Assembly: GCA_041494245.1 (NCBI GenBank)
Contig: JBGQAK010000001.1
Location: 248,001-312,000, forward strand
DNA: 64,000 nt
Direction of reading: 5' to 3'
From: RBG-13-68-16 sp041494245
GTDB lineage: Bacteria > Acidobacteriota > Thermoanaerobaculia > Thermoanaerobaculales > Thermoanaerobaculaceae
This document shows positions 7,771 through 16,959 of the stretch, piece by piece. The first letter of the stretch is position 1; every line of letters starts with the position of its first letter. The notes beneath the pieces were generated by a model, which made no database searches, was not told the origin of the DNA, and saw nothing but the letters and a program-made list of their open reading frames with translations. The translations under genes were made by a program, and so were the position numbers.

Positions 7771-9479
7771 AGTACATGCCCGCGTTGCTCGTGCCGGTGG
7801 CGATGGCGTGGGTGCTGGCGCCGGCGGGCATGGCTCCCTCGCCCGCGGTCGCGGTGCTCACCGTTGGGCTCGTGGCCGGGCTTTGTATCGCGGCGCACGT
7901 CGGACCCTCAGGGTGGGGCGATCCGCGGGCGTGGCTGGCCGCGCTGATCGTGTGGTGTTGCCTCGACGCCGCGCTGCGGCCGGTTGCGGTCACAGACGCC
8001 GCGGCGTGCGTGGCGGTCGGAGCCGTGGCTCTCGGGCTCGCGTGGGTGTGCGTTGCGCCGCGCGTTGCCGCGTGGGGACGCATGGCCGTGGTGGCGGCCG
8101 GCTCCGGCGCGGCGGGGTGGCTGATCGCCGAGCGTCTGCTGATGGCGGGTCGGCCGGCGGGCCCCTTCGGCAACCCCAACTTCGCTGCCACCGTGGTGCT
8201 GCTGGCGCTCGCGCTGGTCCCTCTCGTGAGGCTCCCCGGAAGCGTGCGCGCGGTGGTGCTGGCGGTGACCGCCGGTGGCGTGGTCGCCTCCGGATCGCGG
8301 GCCGCGCTGCTCGGGTTGGTGGCGGTGGCCTTCGTCTGGGTCCTCGCGGCCGGTCGCGGGGCGCGGGTCCGCTTAGCCGCGGGGGTTCTGGTGATCGTGG
8401 CCGGCCTCGGGCTGGCCGCGCGCGTGCTCGCGGACCGCGACCCCCTGCGCTACGAGCGTGTGCGAATCTGGGCGGTCGCGCTCCGCGTCGCGCGGGCGGA
8501 GCTCCCCCTCGGGTGTGGACCCGGCGGGTACGTGGACGCCGCCGTGGCGCACAACTTTCCGCGCGACGGGGAGTACGCCCGCTTTGCACGGATCCCCGAC
8601 TTGGCGGAGAGCGACATCCTTCAGGCTGTCGCGACGCTCGGGCTCCCCGGAGCCCTGCTTCTGGTGGGGCTTTCGGCCAGCATCGTTGGTCGGATGTCAA
8701 CCGGCAGCCGGTGGGGGTGGGGCGTGCTCGCGGCGCTGGTCGTCACTTCGGCTCTCAACTCGCAGCTGATGGTGCCGGCGGTGGTGTGGACGGCGACGGT
8801 GGCGGTCGGCAGCGTGCTCCCGAGGGCGCACGGGCGGCAGGGTGGGCCAGCCTTCGCCCGGGTGGTCATCGTGGCGGCCCTCGCAGTTGCGGCCGGGTCC
8901 GTCCTTGCCCTGCCAAACTGGGGGGCCGGAGAACCGCCGGAGGTCCTGATCGATCGGGCGGACACGATCCTCTATGGCCGTCCACGGAACGACAACGCGC
9001 TCGCGGATGGTGAGGCGCTCGCCTGGTCGGGGTGCTCGGCGCGTCCACTTTACGGCCGTGGGTCGCGGGTGCTTGGCAGCGTGCGGCTGACCCGAGCATC
9101 GTTGCGCAAGGAGGCGGACCTCGCGTGGGCCGCCGCGGAGGCGTTCGCGAGCGCGCGTCGCGCCAACCCGCAGGATGCCTTCGCGGCCCTGGGCCAGGGG
9201 CAGGCGCTTCGGTTGGTCAACGACAGTGCCGGGGCCTGGCAGGCCTTGAGGGCGGCGGTGGCGCTGGAGCCCAACTTTGTCGCGGCGTGGCTCGAGCAAT
9301 CGGTCCTGCACCTTTCCGCCGGACAGATCGGGGCTGCGCGAGAGGCACTGGGCCGCGCGGAGGCGGCAGCCCGGCGCGCGCGCGGGGTCGCGTTCGTGAG
9401 CGACTACGAACGTACGCTGGCGTGGGCGGACCCCGCGATCCTGGCGCGCCTGCAAGCGGCGACTGGGGGGGTGCCGTGA
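7752..9479 (+). CDS. O-antigen ligase-family membrane protein with C-terminal TPR domain
   Basis: The 575-residue protein has a polytopic membrane part (to about residue 400) with 'GPFGNPNFAATVVLLALAL', a signature of O-antigen ligase/polymerase family members, and a periplasmic loop containing 'ELPLGCGPGGYVDA' and 'AVAHNFP' (HN motif). The last ~150 residues carry TPR-like helical pairs ('NPQDAFAALGQGQALRL', 'EPNFVAAWLEQSVLHLSAG'). ATG 7752 is inside the previous gene, so translation is coupled. The stop overlaps the next start (GTGA). Such ligase-TPR fusions are common in glycan loci of environmental bacteria; substrate unknown. Confidence 0.75.
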   Translation: MLAGALKYMPALLVPVAMAWVLAPAGMAPSPAVAVLTVGLVAGLCIAAHVGPSGWGDPRAWLAALIVWCCLDAALRPVAVTDAAACVAVGAVALGLAWVCVAPRVAAWGRMAVVAAGSGAAGWLIAERLLMAGRPAGPFGNPNFAATVVLLALALVPLVRLPGSVRAVVLAVTAGGVVASGSRAALLGLVAVAFVWVLAAGRGARVRLAAGVLVIVAGLGLAARVLADRDPLRYERVRIWAVALRVARAELPLGCGPGGYVDAAVAHNFPRDGEYARFARIPDLAESDILQAVATLGLPGALLLVGLSASIVGRMSTGSRWGWGVLAALVVTSALNSQLMVPAVVWTATVAVGSVLPRAHGRQGGPAFARVVIVAALAVAAGSVLALPNWGAGEPPEVLIDRADTILYGRPRNDNALADGEALAWSGCSARPLYGRGSRVLGSVRLTRASLRKEADLAWAAAEAFASARRANPQDAFAALGQGQALRLVNDSAGAWQALRAAVALEPNFVAAWLEQSVLHLSAGQIGAAREALGRAEAAARRARGVAFVSDYERTLAWADPAILARLQAATGGVP

Positions 9480-11413
9480 AATCGGCGTGGCGGCTCGCAC
9501 TTGCCGCCCTGCCGGGCGTGGTGGTGGCACTCGCCGCGTTTCTCGGGCGGCCGGTGTCCGGGCGCGATATTCCGGCCTACTTCGTGCCGCTGCGGGAAGG
9601 TACCGCCGCGGTGCTATCGGGTTCGCGCGGTCCTTTCTGGAACCCGAACGTGGGGTGCGGCGAACCGTACTTTGCAAACCCCCAGAGCGGCCTGTTCTAC
9701 CCACCCGCGTGGCTGGCGACGGTTCTGCCGCCGGCCATCGCGGTCGGTGTCGAGGCGGGGCTACACCTGGCGCTTCTGGGAATGGGGTGTGCCCTGCTCG
9801 CCCGCCGGCTGGGCGCCGGTGCCTGGCTCGACGTCGCCGCGGGGTGGGGGGTCGTGGCCGCGGGGCCGGTGCTGGGTGCGGTGGGGGTGCTCAACAACCT
9901 GGACTCGCTGGCGTGGATGCCGTGGGTGTGCTGGGCTGCGCTCGAGGGCAGGGCGGTCCTGGTCGCGGTTTTCGCCGTGGCTTCCTACCTTGCTGCGGAG
10001 CCCCAGCTCACCCTCGTGACGGGGCTCGTTGCGCTCTCGCTGGCGCCACGCCGCCGCGTGCTTGGGGCGCTCGTCCTGGCGGTGGGCCTGGTGGCAGTGC
10101 AGGCGGTGCCGTTCGCCTCCTGGGTGCGGGGGGGCAACCGCGGGCCGAGTGCCGACCCCCAGCTCGGAATGGCCGGAGTGGTTCTGCCCGGGGAGCTCGT
10201 CGGAGCGGCGGTGCCCGGGGGGAGGATGCCGGAGCGCATCGGGGCTCGCTTCGTCCCCGACCTCACCTTTCCCCTCTGGGCGCTCCTGCTTGGCGGAATC
10301 GCGGCTTTCGACCGCCGCCCCCAGGTGCGTCGACTTGCGTGGTGGGGGTGGGGGCTGGTGGTGGCGAGCGTGCTGCCGTGGTACCCGTGGGGGCTGAAAG
10401 TCTGGAACTTCGCGACGGGGGGCCTGGTCCGCTACTCCGGCCGCCTGCTCTTCCCCGCGGTCGTGGCCCTGGTGGTGGCCGCGGCCGCCACGGCTGGGAC
10501 GCGGCGACCGCGGCCCTGGGTCGGTGCCGCGGTCGCCGTCGCCGCGGCGGTGGACGGGCTGCTGCTGGGCGGCTCGGCGCTGCCGACGGTGCTGGGTGCC
10601 ATCTGCGCCGGCGCCGTTTTGCTGCCGGCGGTGGCCGGCCCGGCCGCGCTGGTGGGGACCGTGGCCATCGGGGCGTACGGCGCCCCGGCGCTCCAGATGG
10701 GGCCGGTCCGGGAGGCGGCCGTGATGTGCCTGGATGCCCAGCGTGGCGCGGGCCGGGTCTACGTCGTCCCGCCATCATGGCAGCAGCTGAAGTGGATCGG
10801 GGTCGAGCGCGATCGGAGGTTCCGATCCCTGGGCTGGGGGTACGTGGCGATGCGGGACGGCAGGCGCATGGTGCGGACGTTCGGGCCTCTCAAGTCCGCC
10901 CGGCTCGCCCAGCAACTGGAACAGGCCGACCCCGGCCCGCCGGGACGCTGGTGGGTCGACGCCATGGGGGCCCGCAGGATGGTCTCGCAGTACCCGATGA
11001 CGGGCTTCCCCGAGATCTGCCGCGACGGAGAGTTCCACGTCTACGACAACCCCCAGGCGTGGCCGGAGGCGTCGGTCGTGCGCGCCCTGCCGCCGCCGGG
11101 GCAGCCGCTGGTCCACTGCGGGGAGGTGGTCGGTTGGGAGGGCGGTGATGACGATCGGCGCTGGCGTGTTCGCGTCGGTGGGGGCGGCGGCGTGTTCCTC
11201 TGGATCGAAACGCCTGACCCGGGGTGGCGGGTACTGGTGGACGGACGGCCCGGCACCGAGGTAAACGGCGTGGGGATCCTTCACGGGGTGGTCGTGAGTG
11301 CGGGCGAGCACGTGGTCACCGGGCGCTACCGACCCCCGGGGCTGGTGGCGGGGGCGGCGGTCTCGCTCGTGAGCCTGTGTGTGCTGGTGGGGGCGGCATG
11401 GCGGCGTTGGTGA
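9476..11413 (+). CDS. YfhO-family membrane protein (second copy)
   Basis: The 645-residue protein starts at GTG 9476, overlapping the previous stop by four bases. The N-terminal 'GRDIPAYFVPLREG' and 'FWNPNVGCGEPYFANPQSG' are the YfhO-type luminal motif with an acidic residue after the first helix. About ten transmembrane segments follow, then a periplasmic C-terminal beta domain ('LWIETPDPGWRVLVDGRP') and a last helix. The architecture matches the protein at 2749-5061 although sequence similarity is modest. It is probably a GT-C-like enzyme or a glycan-modifying membrane protein acting on the product of this locus. Confidence 0.78.
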   Translation: MKSAWRLALAALPGVVVALAAFLGRPVSGRDIPAYFVPLREGTAAVLSGSRGPFWNPNVGCGEPYFANPQSGLFYPPAWLATVLPPAIAVGVEAGLHLALLGMGCALLARRLGAGAWLDVAAGWGVVAAGPVLGAVGVLNNLDSLAWMPWVCWAALEGRAVLVAVFAVASYLAAEPQLTLVTGLVALSLAPRRRVLGALVLAVGLVAVQAVPFASWVRGGNRGPSADPQLGMAGVVLPGELVGAAVPGGRMPERIGARFVPDLTFPLWALLLGGIAAFDRRPQVRRLAWWGWGLVVASVLPWYPWGLKVWNFATGGLVRYSGRLLFPAVVALVVAAAATAGTRRPRPWVGAAVAVAAAVDGLLLGGSALPTVLGAICAGAVLLPAVAGPAALVGTVAIGAYGAPALQMGPVREAAVMCLDAQRGAGRVYVVPPSWQQLKWIGVERDRRFRSLGWGYVAMRDGRRMVRTFGPLKSARLAQQLEQADPGPPGRWWVDAMGARRMVSQYPMTGFPEICRDGEFHVYDNPQAWPEASVVRALPPPGQPLVHCGEVVGWEGGDDDRRWRVRVGGGGGVFLWIETPDPGWRVLVDGRPGTEVNGVGILHGVVVSAGEHVVTGRYRPPGLVAGAAVSLVSLCVLVGAAWRRW

Positions 11414-13761
11414 CGGTGCTGTTCTTCCTGTCCGGCATGGTGGCGCTCGCCTACGAGGTGGTGTGGGTGCGCGCGCTCGGCCTCGTGGTGGGCAACTCGC
11501 TGTGGGCCGCCGTGGTCGTGGTCGCCGCGTACATGGGTGGAATGGCGGTGGGCGCCGCGCTGGTGGCCCGCGTCGTCGGTCGCCTGCACCGGCACGTGCG
11601 TCTCTACGGCGTGGCCGAAGCGGTCGCTGCGGTGGCCGCGCTCGCGACCGCACCTGCCCTGGACGTGCTCCAGAGGGTAGCCGCCCGCTTCGGGCCCGAG
11701 CCCCTCGCCGGTTGGGGGCTCCCGCTTCTGGCGAGGTTCGCGTTCGCCTGGGCGTTCCTCGCGCTGCCCACGGTGGCAATGGGCGCGACGCTTCCGCTGC
11801 TGGTGGCGCGAATCGGGCAGGGGACGGCGCTCGCCTGGCGGGTGGGCCGGCTGTACGCAGCCAACACCTTCGGCGCCGTGGCCGGGGTTGTGCTGGCGGG
11901 GTTCGTCACGCTGCCGGCGGTGGGCGAGCGCGGCACGCTGGCGGCGTTCGCGAGCCTGGGTCTCGTGGTGGCCGGCGTGGCGTGGTTCGCCGAGGGACGC
12001 ATCCCGCAGGCCGCGCCGCCTGCCGCCGGGGGCACGCCGGCAGCCTGGCGGGCGTGGCTGCTGTTCCCGGCGTTCTTCGGTTTCGTGGCGCTCGCCAGCG
12101 AGCTGGTGTGGACCCGCGTGCTCCTCCTGCACCTGGGGTCGCGTGTCTACGCCTTCGCCCTCATCCTCGCGGTGTACCTGGCCGGGGTTGCGGGCGGGGC
12201 GGCGCTCGCGCGCTGGCTGGCGCCCAGACCCCGACGGGCGCTGGCCGGCTGCCAAGTGCTCCTGGGTGCCCTGATGGGGCTCCAGATCCCGATCCTCGCA
12301 AACTTCGGCGAGATCCTCGGCTGGATCGCCGTGCACGGCCACCTCAGGGGTTTCACCGGGCTGCAGATCGGCCTCGCGCTCGCCGTCGCCGCACTCATCC
12401 TTCCGCCCACCCTGGCGTTCGGGGCGAGCTTCCCACTCTCGGTCGCCGCCTTCCGTTCGTCGGCGCCCGACGCTGGGCGCACCGGCGCCGTGGCGGCGGC
12501 GAACACGTTCGGCGCCATCGCGGGCACGGTGCTGGGTCCGCTGGTTCTGGTCCCGCTCGTGGGGAGTCAGGGCCTGATCCTCGCCCTGGGTGCGGCCAGC
12601 GCCCTGGCCGGGGCAGCGCTGGGGAGCTCCAAGCGGGTGCGGGCCGCAGGGGTCGCGGTGGCCGCGGCGCTGCTGGTCGCCTCTGCCCTCATCCCGCGCG
12701 GAACCGTGCTGCGCGGCGCCGCGGTCGTCGCCGACGGCACGGTCGAGACGTTGCGGGAGAGCGCATCGGCCACGGTCGTCGTGCGCGGGTTCCAGGACGC
12801 CCGTGGGAGCTGGCGCTCCCTCGAGCTCAACGGAGTGAACGTCGCTGGCACATCGCCGGAGCTGCGGGCCATCCAGAGGCTCCAGGGTCACCTGCCGTTG
12901 CTGTTGCACCAGCGCCCGGAGAAGGTCCTCCACATCGGCTTCGGCTCCGGCGGCACGGCATGGGCGGTTGCGCAGCACCAGGTCCGGCAGATTGCGATCG
13001 CGGAGATCTCGCCCGAGGTCCTCGCAGTCTCCGACCAGGTGTTTGGCGAGATCAACCACGGTGTGCTGCGTGACCCTCGCGTGCGGATCATCCTGAACGA
13101 CGGGCGCAACGTGCTGCTGGCCTCACGCGAGTGCTTCGACGTGATCCTCTCGGACTCCATCCACCCCGTGTACGCGGGAAACTCCTCCCTCTACACCCGT
13201 GAGTACTTCGAGCTCTGCCGGAAGCACCTCTGCCGCGGAGGCGTGGTCTCGATGTGGCTGCCGCTCTACTCGCTGACACCAGAGTCGTACCTCGGCATCG
13301 TGCGTGCGTTCTGGGAGGTGTTTCCCTCAACCTGCATCTGGTACGACCCGGTCGTGCTCAACGAGTTCACCGTCGTGACGGGCTCGGTGGCGCCCGGGCC
13401 GGTGCGTCTCCGCTGGCAGGCACTCGGCGACCCGGCGCTGGGGACGACGCTCGCGGAGGCCGGCGTCCGCGGCGTTGGGAGCCTCTCGGCCATGCTTCTG
13501 CTTGGGCCCCAGGAAGTGGCATCGCTGGTCGGCGACGTGCCGCCGCACGTGGACGACCTTCCAGAAGTGGAGTACCGCTCGGGCCGCCTTCTGGACCGCG
13601 ACGGCTCGTGGCTTGAGAACTTTCGACTGCTGTGGGCGGCGCGCACGAGGAGCGACCCCTTCGCCGACTTCCCCGGGGATTACCGTGCCGTGGCCGCTGC
13701 GCGCGACGAGGTGCTGAAGCCTCAGCTGCGTGAGCTCGCGGCCAGGGTCGCAGTCCGGTAG
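11398..13761 (+). CDS. Fused polytopic membrane / spermidine synthase-like protein
   Basis: The 787-residue protein has two transporter-like helical bundles in the first ~480 residues ('SGMVALAYEVVWVRALGLV' and the related 'LASELVWTRVLLLHLGS' halfway), then a SpeE-like Rossmann domain. The methyltransferase-like motif I 'VLHIGFGSGGTAW', the acidic strand 'IAIAEISPEV' and the 'DVILSDSIHPVYAGNSSLYTREYF' region (usual DxxDP..LYxxEF) are recognisable. Family members are annotated as fused MFS/spermidine synthases; the natural reaction is unclear in most. It is coupled to the preceding YfhO-like gene and its 3' end overlaps the convergent glycosyltransferase by 40 bp. Confidence 0.82.
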   Translation: MAALVTVLFFLSGMVALAYEVVWVRALGLVVGNSLWAAVVVVAAYMGGMAVGAALVARVVGRLHRHVRLYGVAEAVAAVAALATAPALDVLQRVAARFGPEPLAGWGLPLLARFAFAWAFLALPTVAMGATLPLLVARIGQGTALAWRVGRLYAANTFGAVAGVVLAGFVTLPAVGERGTLAAFASLGLVVAGVAWFAEGRIPQAAPPAAGGTPAAWRAWLLFPAFFGFVALASELVWTRVLLLHLGSRVYAFALILAVYLAGVAGGAALARWLAPRPRRALAGCQVLLGALMGLQIPILANFGEILGWIAVHGHLRGFTGLQIGLALAVAALILPPTLAFGASFPLSVAAFRSSAPDAGRTGAVAAANTFGAIAGTVLGPLVLVPLVGSQGLILALGAASALAGAALGSSKRVRAAGVAVAAALLVASALIPRGTVLRGAAVVADGTVETLRESASATVVVRGFQDARGSWRSLELNGVNVAGTSPELRAIQRLQGHLPLLLHQRPEKVLHIGFGSGGTAWAVAQHQVRQIAIAEISPEVLAVSDQVFGEINHGVLRDPRVRIILNDGRNVLLASRECFDVILSDSIHPVYAGNSSLYTREYFELCRKHLCRGGVVSMWLPLYSLTPESYLGIVRAFWEVFPSTCIWYDPVVLNEFTVVTGSVAPGPVRLRWQALGDPALGTTLAEAGVRGVGSLSAMLLLGPQEVASLVGDVPPHVDDLPEVEYRSGRLLDRDGSWLENFRLLWAARTRSDPFADFPGDYRAVAAARDEVLKPQLRELAARVAVR

Positions 13762-14801
13762 ACCGCGACGATCTCGCGTGCGGTCTTCTCCCACGTGAAA
13801 ACGCGTGCGCGTGCGAGCCCCGCCTGGAGCGTGGCGCCCCGCCTCACGGGATCGCGTTGAAGGGCGAGTAACGCGTCGAGCCACTCCCGAGGCTGCTCGG
13901 CATCGAGGAGCACCGCCGCGTCCCCGCAAATCTCGGGCAGCGCCCCCGCGCGGGCGGCCATCACCAGGCAACCGCACGCCATCGCCTCCAGCGCGGGGAG
14001 GCCGAAGCCCTCGTTGCGGGATGGGATCAGCAGCGCGAGGGCGCGCCTGTAGAGCGCGACAAGCTCGGTGTCGCTCGGAGCGGGGACCGGTCGCACGCGC
14101 CCCCGCAGCGCTTCGTCGCCGAGGCGTCGGTCCGCCGCAGCGGACCCGGCAACGACTAGGAGCGGCAGCTCGCGCGCCGCAGGCATGGCCATCACCGAGA
14201 GGAGGAGCCCGAGGTTCTTGTGCGGGTCCGCGCCGCCGACGAAGAGCAGGTGCTCCGGGGCGATGGGCTCGGGCAGCGGCGTAAACGGCTGTCCCACACC
14301 CCAGTAGACAATCTCGACCTGCCGCGAGGGTATGCCCACGATCTCCACCAGCTCCTCCTTGGCGTGTGTCGAGACGGCGTGCACGACGGAGGCGCGGGCG
14401 AGGGAGCGGATCGCCATTCGCGCCCGCGCTCGCCGCCAGGGCTCCGGAGGGGAGCTGAAGAGAAACGGCGTTGCGTCGTGGAACGTCGCGACGACCGGCA
14501 CCGGCAGGCCGCGAGGTACACCCCACGCCGGCAGGTGCACCACGTCGACTCTGTGCCGGCGCAGCGTCAGGCTCCAAGCAGGCGCGTCGAAGATGAACGC
14601 GGCGCGACGAGGGCGCGTGAGGAACACGACCTCGGCGGCGCGCTCGCGCCAGGTGTCGGGTACCGGCGACCCCTCGTGCGCGAAGAGGACGACCTCGCCG
14701 GGCAAGAGCCGGAGCAAGGCATCGGCCAGCGAGCGCGTCACGCGCCCGAAACCCCGGTGGGGGTCGAGAAAGGCCGCGCGGGCGTCGAAGCCGATCCGCA
14801 T
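13722..14801 (-). CDS. GT4-family glycosyltransferase
   Basis: The 359-residue GT-B enzyme begins 'MRIGFDAR', a start typical of this branch of family 4. The N-terminal acceptor domain contains 'VVHLPAWGVP' and 'VVATFHDATPFLF'; the C-terminal donor domain has 'LLFVGGADPHKNLGLLL' and the EX7E motif region 'PSRNEGFGLPALEAMACG'. It adds a sugar from a nucleotide donor to a glycan precursor on the cytoplasmic face of the membrane. ATG 14801 is chosen as the only start giving the standard N-terminus; the open frame continues far upstream but opposite another gene. It is divergent from the GT2 gene at 14958; the 156-bp gap contains an A+T-rich patch near 14860-14880 that may hold promoters. Confidence 0.88.
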   Translation of the reverse strand: MRIGFDARAAFLDPHRGFGRVTRSLADALLRLLPGEVVLFAHEGSPVPDTWRERAAEVVFLTRPRRAAFIFDAPAWSLTLRRHRVDVVHLPAWGVPRGLPVPVVATFHDATPFLFSSPPEPWRRARARMAIRSLARASVVHAVSTHAKEELVEIVGIPSRQVEIVYWGVGQPFTPLPEPIAPEHLLFVGGADPHKNLGLLLSVMAMPAARELPLLVVAGSAAADRRLGDEALRGRVRPVPAPSDTELVALYRRALALLIPSRNEGFGLPALEAMACGCLVMAARAGALPEICGDAAVLLDAEQPREWLDALLALQRDPVRRGATLQAGLARARVFTWEKTAREIVAVYRTATLAASSRS

Positions 14802-14957
14802 CCTCTGGGGCTCGCCAGAGCGGCGCCTTGAAGGCCTCAGGCTGCTGCTCAGCGTATGCAAGCTTAGAATAGTACAAGTGAGAGCTAGCGCCCCGGACGC
14901 GACCGTCGCAACCCCGGCCAAGCCGTCCCCGACCAGGGCGAGGCCCCGGGGAAGGCG

Positions 14958-15833
14958 GTGAGCGTGGGTCGCGCCTTGCCTCAGGCGGCGGTGGCGGGCG
15001 TCCTGCCTACCTTCTCGATCCTCACGCCGTCGCTCAATCAGCTCGAGTTCCTGCGCGTCTGCGTGGCGAGCGTCGAGGCGCAGGGCTATCCGCACGTGGA
15101 GCAGATCGTCATCGACGGCGGCTCGACCGACGGCACACGGGAGTTTCTCGCCCGCGGCCCGGGGACGGTGTCGTACTGGCAAAGCGAGCCGGACCGCGGC
15201 CAGAGCCACGCGCTCAACCTCGCCGTCCGGCGGGCGACCGGCGGGTGGATCGGCTGGCAGAACGCGGACGACCTCTACCTTCCAGGGGCGCTCTGGCGGG
15301 TTGCACAGGCGATCGTTGACCACCCCAAGGGTGATGTGGTCGTGGGCGACACGCTCCTGGTGGATGAGCATGGGCGTCCCCTCGGCACCATCGGGGTGTG
15401 CCCGGTGCCCGCGTCGCGTTGGCTGGATGGTTTCTGGCCGTACAACCAGTCCGTCTTCTTCCAGCGTTCTCTGCTGGAGCGGGTGGGACCGGTGGACGAA
15501 TCGCTGCGCCTGCACATGGACACGGACCTGCTGGCGCGGGTGGCGCGGCTGTCGCCGAGGGTGGTCTACCTTGAGGCTTCCCTGGGTGCGCACCGCAAGC
15601 ACGCCGGCGCGAAGACTATCGGCGGGGTGGCTGACCCGGCGAGCCGGCGCGAGCGGGAGATCCTGCAGGAACGCTACGGGCGCACGCTCTGGCCGGACAG
15701 GGGTGCCGCCCGGCTTCGGCATCGCCTCCGCTCACACCTCATCCGCGTTTTCACCTTCGGCCCGGGAAGCCTCGTCGAAAGGGTGGCTCAGCGAGCCGCG
15801 CGCTCGCCCCGGGTGGTTGTGGTGCCGTCGTGA
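14958..15833 (+). CDS. GT2-family glycosyltransferase
   Basis: The 291-residue GT-A enzyme has 'FSILTPSLNQLEFL' as the first beta strand, 'IVIDGGSTDGT' for nucleotide binding, 'SEPDRGQSHALNLA' and the metal-binding region 'WQNADDLYLPGAL' (DxD-like). This is the WcaA-like branch that acts early in exopolysaccharide or O-antigen assembly. The protein is soluble, with a basic Arg-rich tail. It starts at GTG 14958, and 73 bp separate its end from the next glycosyltransferase. Confidence 0.88.
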   Translation: MSVGRALPQAAVAGVLPTFSILTPSLNQLEFLRVCVASVEAQGYPHVEQIVIDGGSTDGTREFLARGPGTVSYWQSEPDRGQSHALNLAVRRATGGWIGWQNADDLYLPGALWRVAQAIVDHPKGDVVVGDTLLVDEHGRPLGTIGVCPVPASRWLDGFWPYNQSVFFQRSLLERVGPVDESLRLHMDTDLLARVARLSPRVVYLEASLGAHRKHAGAKTIGGVADPASRREREILQERYGRTLWPDRGAARLRHRLRSHLIRVFTFGPGSLVERVAQRAARSPRVVVVPS

Positions 15834-15906
15834 CGGCGTCGGGGCGCGTGCCCCGGTGCGAAACCCGGACGACGGCTGCCGTTCGCCGGGGTATTGGAAG
15901 ACATCC

Positions 15907-16959
15907 GTGAGCGGTTCGCTCCGGGTCGGCCTGGATGGCAAGAGCCTGCTTCCCCCGCGGGCAGGGGTAGCCCGTTACCTCGAAGGGCTGCTCGCCGGCT
16001 GGGAGGCGCTACCGCACCCCGACGCCGAGCTGACCGTCCTGCGGCCGGATGCGCGGCGTCGCACGCTGCCCTGGGTGCTGTGGTCGATGCAGCGCGCCAC
16101 CTCGCGGGGCTTCGCGGTCTTCCACTTCCCCTTCTACTACCCGCCGCTCGCCCCACGCTGTCCGGTCACGGTGGCCATTCACGACGTTCTGGTGCTGGAG
16201 CACCCCGAGTGGTTCCAGCGGGCGTGGATGAGCCCGCTCCGGCTCCTGCTGCCCCGCGGTGCACGGCGGGCAGCTGCGGTCGTGACCGGCTCGCGCAGCG
16301 TGGCGGAGGCGATCGCCGAGCGCTGCCGGATCCCCATCGAGCGCGTCGTGCTCACCGGCTACGGCGTGGACCGGACGCGTTTTGCGCCGCCGGAGCCCGC
16401 CCACGCCGGGGAGGTCCGTCGGCGCCTCGGTCTTGCGCGGCCGTACCTGCTGCAGCTGGGCTCCCTGGAACCGCGCCGTGGTGTGGACCTCGCTCTCGCG
16501 GCCGTTCGGGAGCTGCGCCAGAGCCATCCTGAATTGGAGCTGGTCCTCGTGGGCGAGGTGCGGGCGCCGGTGCCGGCGCTCGCCCAGCCGCCGCCGTGGC
16601 TGCGGCGCCTGGGGTGGGTGGATGATGCGGACCTCCCCGCGCTCTACGCGGGCGCGGCGGCCGTGCTGGCACCCTCCCGTGGTGAGGGCTTCGACCTCCC
16701 GCTGGCGGAGGCGCTGGCCTGCGGCGCCGCGGCCGTGGCCTCCGATATCCCGGTTCACCGCGAGCACTTCGCGTCAGCGGTGGAGTTTTTCGCGAGCGGC
16801 GACGCGGAGGCGCTCACGGCGGCAACCCGCACGGTGCTGGAGGACTCGGCGAGGGCGACCGCGTTGCGCGCCGCGGGTCCCGCGCACACGGCGAGGTTCG
16901 ACTGGAACGAGGTCGCGCGGCGCCACCTGGAGCTTTGGCGCACGGTGGGGCGGGGATGA
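15907..16959 (+). CDS. GT4-family glycosyltransferase
   Basis: The 350-residue GT-B enzyme opens with 'LRVGLDGKSLLPPRAGVARYL', has the acceptor-domain motif 'PVTVAIHDVLVLEHPEWF', and a donor domain with 'YLLQLGSLEPRRGVDLAL' and the EX7E region 'PSRGEGFDLPLAEALACG'. It is related in layout to the minus-strand enzyme at 13722. GTG 15907 is chosen because it immediately precedes the conserved N-terminal strand; a longer open frame upstream lies over the GT2 gene. The stop overlaps the ATG of the next gene (ATGA). Confidence 0.87.
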   Translation: MSGSLRVGLDGKSLLPPRAGVARYLEGLLAGWEALPHPDAELTVLRPDARRRTLPWVLWSMQRATSRGFAVFHFPFYYPPLAPRCPVTVAIHDVLVLEHPEWFQRAWMSPLRLLLPRGARRAAAVVTGSRSVAEAIAERCRIPIERVVLTGYGVDRTRFAPPEPAHAGEVRRRLGLARPYLLQLGSLEPRRGVDLALAAVRELRQSHPELELVLVGEVRAPVPALAQPPPWLRRLGWVDDADLPALYAGAAAVLAPSRGEGFDLPLAEALACGAAAVASDIPVHREHFASAVEFFASGDAEALTAATRTVLEDSARATALRAAGPAHTARFDWNEVARRHLELWRTVGRG

